Source: Chitinivorax sp. B
GTDB taxonomy: Bacteria; Pseudomonadota; Gammaproteobacteria; Burkholderiales; SCOH01
Assembly (NCBI RefSeq): GCF_005503445.1
Contig: NZ_SCOH01000003.1
Location: 1-64,000, forward strand
DNA: 64,000 nt
Direction: 5' to 3'
Shown one piece after another: positions 36,550 to 44,691 of this stretch. The position numbers were made by a program, and so were the translations under genes. Every line of letters begins with the position of its first letter. The stretch's first letter is position 1. Below the pieces are notes generated by a model, which saw only the letters and a list, made by a program, of their open reading frames with translations, was not told where the DNA came from and ran no database searches.

Positions 36550-36798
36550 CTACCCGAACGCAGCCAAATGCGCATCTAAAGCCGCAGGATCAAAATGGTA
36601 ATGGCAGATTTCGATGTCTCCAGCCAACAACACTGGTACCCAATCCCCCCATTTGTCCTCCAGCGCGGCATCTGCATCCACATCAACAATCTTCAAGTCG
36701 AAACGGGCACGAGCCGGATATGCGTCCAATGCCGCGACCATCGCATGACACAAACTGCAATAGTCGCGGAACAGCACGGTCAGAACAGGTTTATTCAT
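36550..36798 (-). CDS. Glutaredoxin-like protein (DUF836)
   Basis: The 82-residue protein has a thioredoxin-like fold with the redox motif CSLC (residues 15-18, in FRDYCSLCHAM), as in the DUF836 family. Such proteins are small cytoplasmic thiol proteins of uncertain partner. The start overlaps the mucD stop by 8 bases, which indicates coupling in the envelope-stress operon. Confidence 0.85.
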   Translation of the reverse strand: MNKPVLTVLFRDYCSLCHAMVAALDAYPARARFDLKIVDVDADAALEDKWGDWVPVLLAGDIEICHYHFDPAALDAHLAAFG

Positions 36799-38182
36799 CC
36801 GTCTTGCCAGACAACTTCAACGGGATGAACTGATAACCCCCGTTACGATAGATACGTAAGGTGACAGACCTGTTGCTGGACTTAGCCTCTTCAATCGCGC
36901 GCGCCAGCTGCTGGTAATTTTTGAGGTCCTCGCCACCAATCCCAACAATTACATCACCAGCCTGAATACCCGCACGCGCCGCTGCGCCATGCGCCGCTTG
37001 CACCAGCAATCCATACTCCACACCCAATTGCTTACGCTGAGCCGGTGTCAAATCCCCAACCAACAATCCAACCTGACCAACGTTGGCATTGCTGCGCCGG
37101 CCTTGCTTGACACCACCTGCCTGCTCCGGCACTTCACTGACCGTGACTGTCAGTTCCTTGATAGCTCTGTTACGCCATACCTGCAATGTCACCTTGGCAC
37201 CTGGCTTGGTCGCACCAACCATACGCACTAAATCAGCATTGGTGTTGATTGGCTTATCAGCAAATTTCATCACGATGTCCGATGGCAGCATACCCGCCTT
37301 GTCTGCTGGACCATCCTTCTCGACGCCACTGATCAATGCTCCTTGCGGCTTATTCAAGCCAAATGACTCGGCCAGATCTTTGGACATCTCCTGAATTGAT
37401 ACGCCAATACGACCACGCGTGACCTTACCACTGGCTTTCAGCTGTGCGGATACGTCCATTGCAACGTCAATGGGAATGGCAAATGACAACCCCATGAAGC
37501 CACCCGTCCGGCTATAGATCTGGGAATTGATCCCAACCACCTCACCATTCATATTGAACAAGGGGCCGCCTGAATTCCCAGGATTGACTGCCGCGTCAGT
37601 CTGAATGAAAGGCACAAAACTCTCGTCTGGCAGCTGACGACCCTTGGCACTGACGATTCCAGATGTCACGGTATTATCGAAACCAAATGGCGAACCAATG
37701 GCAACCACAGGCTCCCCCACTCGTAATCTGGCAGGCTCCCCCAACCGAACTGTTGGCAGTTGCTTGGCGTCAATCTTGATCAATGCCACATCAGTGCGTT
37801 CATCCGTGCCGATTACTTTAGCTTTGAACTCACGCTTGTCAGTCAACTTGACCGTGATTTCATCAGCATTGCCCACTACATGGGCATTAGTCATGATGTA
37901 GCCATCATTACTGATAATGAAGCCAGAACCCAGGCTACGCGCCTGGAATTCACGCGGCGGCTGCTGTCGTGGCTGGAACCGACGGAAAAATTCGTAAAAC
38001 GGGTCATCTTCAGACATACCAGGGCCACCCTGATTATTGACAACCGTCTGGGTAGTGCTGATGTTGACGACAGCCGGCCCTTCTTTTTCAACCAACGCCG
38101 CGATATCCGGCGAAGCAATCGCAGCATGCGCAACGTGAATCGATGCCAACAGCAATGCGGTTGCTGACAACAATTTCTTCAT
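36791..38182 (-). CDS. mucD: Periplasmic serine protease, DegP/MucD family
   Basis: A 463-residue HtrA protease with a signal peptide (cleavage near HAA, residue 20-21). The catalytic triad is His101 (TNAHVV), Asp131 (ERTDVAL) and Ser204 (NPGNSGGP). Two PDZ domains follow (about residues 265-355 and 375-455). It removes misfolded envelope proteins and limits sigmaE signalling. The ATG at 38182 gives a clean signal peptide; a frame open to 38347 would run into rseC and lacks one. It is the fifth gene of the rpoE operon. Confidence 0.95.
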   Translation of the reverse strand: MKKLLSATALLLASIHVAHAAIASPDIAALVEKEGPAVVNISTTQTVVNNQGGPGMSEDDPFYEFFRRFQPRQQPPREFQARSLGSGFIISNDGYIMTNAHVVGNADEITVKLTDKREFKAKVIGTDERTDVALIKIDAKQLPTVRLGEPARLRVGEPVVAIGSPFGFDNTVTSGIVSAKGRQLPDESFVPFIQTDAAVNPGNSGGPLFNMNGEVVGINSQIYSRTGGFMGLSFAIPIDVAMDVSAQLKASGKVTRGRIGVSIQEMSKDLAESFGLNKPQGALISGVEKDGPADKAGMLPSDIVMKFADKPINTNADLVRMVGATKPGAKVTLQVWRNRAIKELTVTVSEVPEQAGGVKQGRRSNANVGQVGLLVGDLTPAQRKQLGVEYGLLVQAAHGAAARAGIQAGDVIVGIGGEDLKNYQQLARAIEEAKSSNRSVTLRIYRNGGYQFIPLKLSGKTDE

Positions 38183-38189
38183 AAGTGGA

Positions 38190-38633
38190 TTACCTTTGTT
38201 TGATGAGCGATGAGGAAGCAGAACAATCAACTGATTGTGGCTGTGAAAAATCGACAGCCAAGCGGATACGTCTTGCCAATCTGCCGCCCAGCAAAATACC
38301 AAGCAACAAACCAACCGATGCACCCAATATGGAAACTTGCTCGCCAATCAATGCCCCTAGCAGAGCACCCAGCATGAGACTAAGCAGTGGCGTACCATAG
38401 GCGGCAGCAGCCACACGTCGTAGTACACCAGCATCAACACCCAGAGTCAGCATGTCACCAGGCTGACAGTTGTTCGCAGAAATTGCGAGATGGCGCGGAG
38501 CACGGCGAAACAGATGGGTAAACGCAGCCTGACTGGAACACTGCCCCTGGCATTGGCCACACCGCCCGAAGCCAACAGCCTCCACCTGAGCGGAGCCTGC
38601 TGCCACCTTACACACGACCACTCGCATTTCCAT
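38190..38633 (-). CDS. rseC: SigmaE regulator RseC/MucC
   Basis: The 147-residue membrane protein has an N-terminal cysteine cluster (CGQCQGQC, residues 25-32) and two membrane helices (about residues 76-95 and 100-118). RseC-type proteins modulate sigmaE activity and help SoxR reduction. The stop lies 7 bases before mucD and the start overlaps the rseB stop by one base. Confidence 0.88.
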   Translation of the reverse strand: MEMRVVVCKVAAGSAQVEAVGFGRCGQCQGQCSSQAAFTHLFRRAPRHLAISANNCQPGDMLTLGVDAGVLRRVAAAAYGTPLLSLMLGALLGALIGEQVSILGASVGLLLGILLGGRLARRIRLAVDFSQPQSVDCSASSSLIKQR

Positions 38634-39622
38634 TACTGGGCTGCCCGGGACGGCTTTTGCGTGACCGAGCCACCGATCAACATCAGTGCCGCCTCAGGTA
38701 CATCTCCCAAGGCGGTGATCCGCGCATCTGTCGTATAACGCGTATAAATATTGATAGCACCATGATTCACCATCATGCTGCCTTGCTTACCTTGCGATTG
38801 CTGTGGCTCGACGAAAACAGAAACTGCTGCCATGCCATCCCCCAGCATGAGGTGTGACACCTGCACATTTCGGTGCCCCAGCATTCGCTTGCCTTCCTGC
38901 AACAACCGATAACCGGGCGGCAGGGGTCGGATCTCGAAGCCAGAATCCGGACGACTACCCTCCGCAGCAATCACGTCACCGGGTCGCAATGGAATCTTAT
39001 TGGCAAAACGGGGCTTCAGCGACTTGCGATCGAGCTGTCCGCCGATGTTGAGCTGAATGAACGAAAACTGCTCAACTGGTTCCCGCTTACTGTTGTAGGT
39101 ACCAATACGCAACAGCAACCCCGAATTGGGGTCATACCAAAGCTTGCGACCATAACGCAGCGTGTCTTTGGGTTCCATCACCAGAACGGAGCTATCGATA
39201 CCGGCGACACGCTCTACATCCTGTTTTTTGAAGTGATAGAGATTGACAATTTCGGCAGGATCGTCCGGCAACAAAGCCGGAAAAAGCTTGATACTGACAC
39301 GACGCCTGAGCTCAACCGGGTTGGTAGGCAGTTCCGGCAAATAGCAATTTACTTGATCGTTAGATCGAATAAACTCACGCACCGGACCATCCAGCGATTC
39401 GCGCTTTTCCAGTTCATTGTCCCCTTCCAGCAAATGCATCATGCGGAAGGTTTCCACTTCACCATCATGCTGATAGACATACATGCCGGCATAGCTCTGC
39501 TTTCGCACAGCTGTTGCGATCTTCTTCAGCAATGCTGCCGCATCGGCAGGTGGCAACACGGTTTCAGCCACACACACACTGCTCGCCGCGGTCAGCAGCA
39601 GTACGCTCAGGAACACCCTCAT
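38633..39622 (-). CDS. rseB: SigmaE regulator RseB/MucB
   Basis: A 329-residue periplasmic protein that binds RseA and protects it from cleavage until lipid or outer-membrane protein signals arrive. The signal peptide is about residues 1-19. The N-terminal LolA-like domain (SYAGMYVYQHDGEVETFRMMHL) and the smaller C-terminal domain (from about residue 215, RPLPPGYRL) are both present. It lies 4 bases after rseA. Confidence 0.93.
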   Translation of the reverse strand: MRVFLSVLLLTAASSVCVAETVLPPADAAALLKKIATAVRKQSYAGMYVYQHDGEVETFRMMHLLEGDNELEKRESLDGPVREFIRSNDQVNCYLPELPTNPVELRRRVSIKLFPALLPDDPAEIVNLYHFKKQDVERVAGIDSSVLVMEPKDTLRYGRKLWYDPNSGLLLRIGTYNSKREPVEQFSFIQLNIGGQLDRKSLKPRFANKIPLRPGDVIAAEGSRPDSGFEIRPLPPGYRLLQEGKRMLGHRNVQVSHLMLGDGMAAVSVFVEPQQSQGKQGSMMVNHGAINIYTRYTTDARITALGDVPEAALMLIGGSVTQKPSRAAQ

Positions 39623-39626
39623 GTGC

Positions 39627-40142
39627 TCAACGCCCTTTGGATTGACCTGGAGTGGTGAAATTGGCGGAATGCAGGCCGGTCATCTCACGATGCACCACCA
39701 GATAATCCTGCATACCGTCGATACTGGCACCGTTGGAAACTGCTACCTGATGCAGCGACGGATCATTCGCAGCCGCAATGGGCTGCACAGATGGGCTGAC
39801 ATTGCCAAGCTGCATGCCATTTAGCGCGAACCAACCGACCATAGCAACCGCCGCAACGGATGCGGCGGCAGACATCGCAACATACCGACGCGAGAAACCA
39901 GTGCGATTTTTCGGGATCGCCTTGGGAGCAAAAACAATCGGCTCTTGCGCCAAGCGCTCGCCAAACCGGGAGATGAAATCTGTCGACAATGGCGGCGCCT
40001 CATCGCGCATTGCATCACCAATCAGATGATAGACATGCCATTCGTCACGCAGCCCCTGTTCGGACTTGAATGCGGCAAGCATTCTTCCGACCGACTCTTC
40101 ATCGAGTTCGCTGTCGATTAATTGGGAGAGTTGTTCGTTCAT
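39627..40142 (-). CDS. rseA: Anti-sigmaE factor RseA/MucA
   Basis: The 171-residue anti-sigma factor has a cytoplasmic N-terminal sigma-binding domain (MNEQLSQLIDSELDEE, RDEWHVYHLIGDAMR), a membrane helix at about residues 92-112 (SAAASVAAVAMVGWFAL) and a short periplasmic part. Regulated proteolysis would release sigmaE. The start follows AGGTGG 4 bases after rpoE; an in-frame frame further upstream lies inside rpoE and is not family-like. Confidence 0.92.
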   Translation of the reverse strand: MNEQLSQLIDSELDEESVGRMLAAFKSEQGLRDEWHVYHLIGDAMRDEAPPLSTDFISRFGERLAQEPIVFAPKAIPKNRTGFSRRYVAMSAAASVAAVAMVGWFALNGMQLGNVSPSVQPIAAANDPSLHQVAVSNGASIDGMQDYLVVHREMTGLHSANFTTPGQSKGR

Positions 40143-40146
40143 TTGG

Positions 40147-40746
40147 TTACCACCTCTTGTTTTTCCCGGTATCAAGCAAAGGTCGCAATTGCGCCGCGAT
40201 AGCCTCGCGAGCGCGGAATATCCGTGATCTGACCGTCCCGATCGGACAGTCCATGATCGATGCAATATCTTCGTAACTCAGCCCTTCCATCTCGCGCAGC
40301 GTGATGGCGGTACGCAACTCGTCTGGCAATGCCTCAACAGCTTGGTTGACGGTATCGACTATCTGCCGGTTCATCAGTTCTGTTTCCGGCGTATTCATAT
40401 CCGGAATGCGATCCGATAGCGTCGGCCCCTCGTCTTCCTCATCCATCACCTCGGCATTCACCGGCGCTCGGCGACCCATCGACACCAGATAGTTCTTGGC
40501 TGTGTTGATGCCGATTCGGTAAAGCCAGGTATAGAACGCACTCTCACCGCGGAACGTGGGTAACGCCCGATAAGCCTTGATGAAGGCTTCCTGCGCCACA
40601 TCCTCGACTTCGCCGGGATCGCGGATGAAGCGCGAGAGCAAACGTGCCAGCTTACGCTGGTACTTGCTGACCAGCAGCTCGAATGCCCGCTTGTCGCCTT
40701 GCTGCGCTCGTTCGACCAGTTGCTGGTCGACCTCACGATCGCCCAT
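40147..40746 (-). CDS. rpoE: Extracytoplasmic-stress sigma factor RpoE/AlgU
   Basis: The 199-residue ECF sigma factor has region 2 (DVAQEAFIKAYRALPTFRGESAFYTWLYRI) and region 4 (ALPDELRTAITLREMEGLSYEDIA, GTVRSRIFRARE). It is very like E. coli RpoE and AlgU in length and motifs. It heads the operon rpoE-rseA-rseB-rseC-mucD and the DUF836 gene. A possible sigmaE-type promoter upstream would make it autoregulated. Confidence 0.97.
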   Translation of the reverse strand: MGDREVDQQLVERAQQGDKRAFELLVSKYQRKLARLLSRFIRDPGEVEDVAQEAFIKAYRALPTFRGESAFYTWLYRIGINTAKNYLVSMGRRAPVNAEVMDEEDEGPTLSDRIPDMNTPETELMNRQIVDTVNQAVEALPDELRTAITLREMEGLSYEDIASIMDCPIGTVRSRIFRAREAIAAQLRPLLDTGKNKRW

Positions 40747-40859
40747 TCAATATCACTCCCTGTTTTGTCGTTTTCTGCGGACATTGGTTCCACAGCAATT
40801 AAGCCATGTTTCAACAGATTATGCCCGCCTGACGGATGGTCCCCGACAGGTTTGCCAGT

Positions 40860-40886
40860 ACTGACCTTGGGGTTAAGAAATAGTTC
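40860..40886 (-). promoter_or_regulatory. Candidate sigmaE-dependent promoter of rpoE
   Basis: On the minus strand GAACTA (40886-40881) and GTCAGT (40865-40860) are 15 bases apart, resembling the sigmaE pattern GGAACTT-N15/16-GTCTAA. The leader would be about 105 bases. The -10 match is partial. Confidence 0.35.
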
Positions 40887-40966
40887 ACGATACCTGCATT
40901 TATAGGTGTCGACTCTTGGCGGTCGACATCAACAACACTGCCCCGACCACTGCGGGTGTCAACGAA

Positions 40967-42076
40967 TTAGTCAGGAAGCACATTACCCAATAATGCCAGA
41001 TCAAACCCCGCCATACTGGGCATTTTGCGTTGTGGCGCCATCACAGTCATGCGCGTCACATTCAGATCGCGCAGTATCTGCGCGCCGATGCCATAGTTAC
41101 GCAGATCCCATTTGCTACGGGTTCGGTTTTCCTGTGTTGGCATCAATCGGGCCAGTAGATCCTCGGCCGTTTCCGCCCGATGTAACAACAGCACCACCCC
41201 TTTACCTGCATCCGCTATCTTTTTCAAGGCTGGATAGACCCCCCAGGAATGCGCCTTGTCAGACACGTCCAACAGATCCATCACACTCAACGGCTCATGC
41301 ACGCGCACCAATACATCATCACCCGGCTGAATATCACCCTTGACCAACGCGAGTTGCAATGTATTAGCTGTCAAGTCTCGATACACAATCAACTGAAAAT
41401 CTCCTGCGATAGTATTGATTGCACGCTCCACCACTCGTTCCACCAAGCGCTCATGCTGATGGCGGTATTGAATCAGGTCCGCAATGGTGCCTACCTTCAA
41501 GCCATGTACCTCAGCAAATTGCAGCAACTCCGGCAAACGTGCCATGGTCCCGTCATCATTCATGATCTCGCAGATCACTGACGACGGCGTCAACCCCGCC
41601 AGCTGCGCCAGATCACAGCCGGCTTCGGTATGTCCGGCCCGTACCAGCACACCACCATCCTGCGCCATAAGCGGAAAAATATGACCAGGCTGAACCAGGT
41701 CCTCCGGCTTTGCATGCTTAGCCACCGCCACCCTGACCGTACGCGCACGATCTGCTGCCGAGATGCCGGTAGATACCCCTTCTGCCGCTTCGACCGACAC
41801 TGTGAAATTGGTGCCATGAGGCGTCCCATTACGAGATACCATCAGTTGCAGATCAAGCTGGCGGCAGCGCTCACGCGTCAATGTCAAGCAAATCAAACCT
41901 CGGCCATGCTTGGCCATGAAATTGATGGCTTCCGGGGTAACAAAATCCGATGCCAGAATCAGGTCGCCCTCGTTTTCACGATCTTCATCATCGACCAGAA
42001 TGACCATCCGGCCCGCACGCATGTCGGCGATAATGTCCTGAATCGGGGAAATATTCATAATCCATTCTTTCTGCAT
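40967..42076 (-). CDS. ribB: 3,4-Dihydroxy-2-butanone 4-phosphate synthase with degenerate GTP cyclohydrolase II domain (RibBX)
   Basis: The N-terminal domain (about residues 10-205) has the full RibB signature ([35 protein letters not shown]) and makes the four-carbon riboflavin precursor from ribulose 5-phosphate. The C-terminal half (about 210-369) aligns with GTP cyclohydrolase II ([31 protein letters not shown]) but lacks the zinc cysteines and catalytic arginine region, so it is unlikely to open GTP. This is the RibBX layout known from Shewanella and others. A separate ribA must exist elsewhere. Translation may instead start at 42058 (MNISPIQ), which fits the family better. Confidence 0.88.
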   Translation of the reverse strand: MQKEWIMNISPIQDIIADMRAGRMVILVDDEDRENEGDLILASDFVTPEAINFMAKHGRGLICLTLTRERCRQLDLQLMVSRNGTPHGTNFTVSVEAAEGVSTGISAADRARTVRVAVAKHAKPEDLVQPGHIFPLMAQDGGVLVRAGHTEAGCDLAQLAGLTPSSVICEIMNDDGTMARLPELLQFAEVHGLKVGTIADLIQYRHQHERLVERVVERAINTIAGDFQLIVYRDLTANTLQLALVKGDIQPGDDVLVRVHEPLSVMDLLDVSDKAHSWGVYPALKKIADAGKGVVLLLHRAETAEDLLARLMPTQENRTRSKWDLRNYGIGAQILRDLNVTRMTVMAPQRKMPSMAGFDLALLGNVLPD

Positions 42077-42109
42077 ACCACCCTACCCTAACGGCAAGTC
42101 AGCGTGCGG

Positions 42110-42613
42110 TTAAGCATTCAACACTGGCAGCATCGGGATATCAGTAATACCGATATCCACACCCAGCTGCGACAACAAGGTGGAAATCTGCCCTCGATGG
42201 TGGGTTTGATGATTGAACATCTGTGTGACCAGTATCCACCGTGGCACGGTCTGGCTCATACCATACAGCTTGCTGGTCCAGGTCATTGGCTCACTTAGCC
42301 ACGCCTGATCAATACCGGCAGCCCAATCGAGAAAATCCTGGTCCATTGCAACACGTGCGGCATGCAGCTGCGAAAAGTCCTCGTAAAGCGGCTCACCCAT
42401 CGCCTTGACGTCATAGGTCTTTCCATTGAATCGTGCCAACCAGACTCGATCCCCCCACAAAATATGATTCAAAGTATGGTGGATGGAACCAAAGAATGCA
42501 CCGCGATCCGCTTTCAGCAGCTCGTCACCCAGCTGACGACAGGCCTCATACAACCTTTCATTCATCCAGCAGTTGTACTCCGCCATCAACTGCGGGTAAT
42601 GGCCAGTAAACAT
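42110..42613 (-). CDS. DinB-family putative metal-dependent protein
   Basis: The 167-residue protein is a four-helix-bundle DinB/YfiT-like protein. The likely metal-binding histidines are His46 or His50 (HHTLNHILWGDRVWL) and the pair in NHQTHHRGQIS near residue 135. Members are thiol transferases or hydrolases of mostly unknown substrate. It sits between ribE and ribB on the same strand, 33 bases before ribB, which is not a standard member of a riboflavin cluster. Confidence 0.85.
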   Translation of the reverse strand: MFTGHYPQLMAEYNCWMNERLYEACRQLGDELLKADRGAFFGSIHHTLNHILWGDRVWLARFNGKTYDVKAMGEPLYEDFSQLHAARVAMDQDFLDWAAGIDQAWLSEPMTWTSKLYGMSQTVPRWILVTQMFNHQTHHRGQISTLLSQLGVDIGITDIPMLPVLNA

Positions 42614-42760
42614 GTAACGATCCCTTCATCAACAGGTGGTGCTTGGTCACCGATAGCTTCAGCCGCGTTATTGTCGCAGATCGATCTGTAACAGACCACC
42701 GCACGAATGCAAGGGGGCCTCGAAAGCCGTACGATCGGCAGGCGATCATGCAACGCCAAA

Positions 42761-43351
42761 TCAGCGGAAGCTCAGCAGACGCTCACAATAACGGGCGATC
42801 AAGTCGACCTCGAGATTGACTCGACTCCCTACTTTGAGGTGCTTCAGATTGGTTTCTTGCAGTGTATGCGGAATCAGATTGATCGAAAAGCAGTCACCCT
42901 CGACGCGATTGGTAGTCAGGCTGACGCCATTGATCGTTGCAGAGCCTTTTGCCGCAAAATATTTGGCCAATGCCGTCGGTGCATGAATTACCAACTCGAA
43001 ACAGTCTCCAACCGCATCGAACGCCATCACCTCACCCACGCCATCCACATGCCCAGATACCAGATGCCCGCCAAGCCGGTCAATGGGACGCATCGCCTTT
43101 TCCAGATTCACTTCCAGCCCCGCCTGATCCAGGCCAGTCGTACAGTCCAGCGATTCCTTGGACACATCCGCTACAAAACCATCCGGGCTGAGTTCAATAG
43201 CGGTCAGACACACGCCATTGACCGCAATACTGTCGCCCAGCTTGACGTCGCTGAAATCGAGCCCTGGCGCGTGAATTTCAAGACGCAAATCATCACCCTG
43301 TAGCGTAGCCTGGCGAATGGTACCCGTTGCTTGAATAATGCCTGTGAACAT
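42761..43351 (-). CDS. ribE: Riboflavin synthase, alpha chain
   Basis: The 196-residue enzyme dismutates two 6,7-dimethyl-8-ribityllumazine molecules into riboflavin. Two tandem lumazine-binding repeats are seen, each with an MFTGII or G(H)LVSGHVDG-type block and a SLTTNRV/CLTAIEL motif. The usual start MFTGII at 43351 is chosen; a frame six codons longer exists. It follows ribD at a 47-base distance. No FMN riboswitch was recognised nearby. Confidence 0.93.
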   Translation of the reverse strand: MFTGIIQATGTIRQATLQGDDLRLEIHAPGLDFSDVKLGDSIAVNGVCLTAIELSPDGFVADVSKESLDCTTGLDQAGLEVNLEKAMRPIDRLGGHLVSGHVDGVGEVMAFDAVGDCFELVIHAPTALAKYFAAKGSATINGVSLTTNRVEGDCFSINLIPHTLQETNLKHLKVGSRVNLEVDLIARYCERLLSFR

Positions 43352-43398
43352 GATGTCAAAAACTTTCATGATTGAGTATTGAATAGATAGGACAATGA

Positions 43399-44499
43399 TC
43401 AGGCGGGATGAAGATGTGCCGTTAAACGCAAATCCTGGCCAACCATACGCTGGTCAACCCATTTCAAATCGTGCCGACCTGCCATTGCCGTCAACTCTGG
43501 CAACTCGAACAGCCCCCGTGCATGCTGCCCCAGCAGCACGGGGGCCAAATACAGCACCAGCTCATCCACCAAACCAGCATTCAACAACGCACCGCACAGC
43601 TGGCTACCTGCCTCCACCGTGACTTCATTCATGCCGGCGCTACCTAGCGCAGTCATCAGGGCCGACAAATCCACCTGACCTGACGTAGTAGGTAGATGCA
43701 ACAGCGTAACGCCCATAGCCTGTAACGCAGCGGCCCGGGGCGAATCCGCAATGGCATGGGCAACCATCACCCCCCCCCCTTCCAGCAGACGAGCATCAAC
43801 TGGCAAGCGCAACTGGCTATCCACCACCACACGAGCAGGCTGGCGACTACATAGCACTTCACGTACATTCAATTGCGGGTTATCAGCCAACACGGTACCA
43901 ATACCGGTCAACATAGCACAGGATCTGGCTCGCAGCCGATGCACATCCACCCGAGCAGCCGGCCCAGTGATCCATTGGCTGATGCCATTGTTCAGTGCTG
44001 TTTTGCCATCCAGACTGGCAGCCAGCTTGACCCGTGTCCACGGCTGGCCACGCTCCATCCTTGAAATGAATCCAATATGATGCACGCGTGCCGCCTCGCC
44101 CAGCAACCCAACCTCCGCCCGAATACCTGCAGCCTTTAGTCGTTGCAAACCGCGACCGGACACCTGCGGATTCGGGTCAGTCAATGCCGCCACGACCCGG
44201 GCAATACCCGCCTCGGCCAGTTTATCTGCGCAAGGTGGGGTCCGCCCATGATGGCTACAGGGTTCCAGGGTAACGTAGGCCGTCGCGCCTTTTGGTGTAT
44301 CGCCACGTTGCAAGCAATCCTTGATTGCCTGAATTTCGGCATGATCCTGACCGGCCGGCAGGGTATGCCCCTCACCGAGGATGTGCCCATCGCGTACCAG
44401 CACACAACCCACCGATGGATTGGGGGTCGTCAGCCACGCCCCTTGAACAGCAAGTTGCAACGCGCGCGCCATGAAACGATGATCGTCAGCAGAAAACAT
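43399..44499 (-). CDS. ribD: Bifunctional riboflavin deaminase/reductase RibD
   Basis: The 366-residue enzyme has an N-terminal zinc deaminase domain (HAEIQAI and PCSHHGRTPPC) and a C-terminal reductase domain from about residue 150 (RVKLAASLDGKTAL, TVEAGSQLCGALL). It carries out two consecutive steps after GTP opening. The ATG at 44499 (MFSADDHRF) with AAGG ahead of it is preferred over a TTG four codons upstream. It is divergent from the M48 peptidase gene. Confidence 0.93.
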   Translation of the reverse strand: MFSADDHRFMARALQLAVQGAWLTTPNPSVGCVLVRDGHILGEGHTLPAGQDHAEIQAIKDCLQRGDTPKGATAYVTLEPCSHHGRTPPCADKLAEAGIARVVAALTDPNPQVSGRGLQRLKAAGIRAEVGLLGEAARVHHIGFISRMERGQPWTRVKLAASLDGKTALNNGISQWITGPAARVDVHRLRARSCAMLTGIGTVLADNPQLNVREVLCSRQPARVVVDSQLRLPVDARLLEGGGVMVAHAIADSPRAAALQAMGVTLLHLPTTSGQVDLSALMTALGSAGMNEVTVEAGSQLCGALLNAGLVDELVLYLAPVLLGQHARGLFELPELTAMAGRHDLKWVDQRMVGQDLRLTAHLHPA

Positions 44500-44691
44500 G
44501 GTTGCCTTCAAAGCCTGTCATAGAGCAAACCGCCATGTTACCGAGCACCGCTACCAGCGTCCACGGGCAATACCACTGCGCAATCCCCATACATACTGCA
44601 CAATACAGATATAAGTCGATCTTCATCCTGCTTTGTCAATTGCTTGCCACTTGCATAAAATCGTCAGTCATTAAGTAATGCACACCGGAAT

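Noticed and set aside
42614-42760. FMN riboswitch before the riboflavin genes
   Set aside because: I looked between ribE, dinB and ribB and upstream of ribD for the conserved RFN blocks and did not find them.
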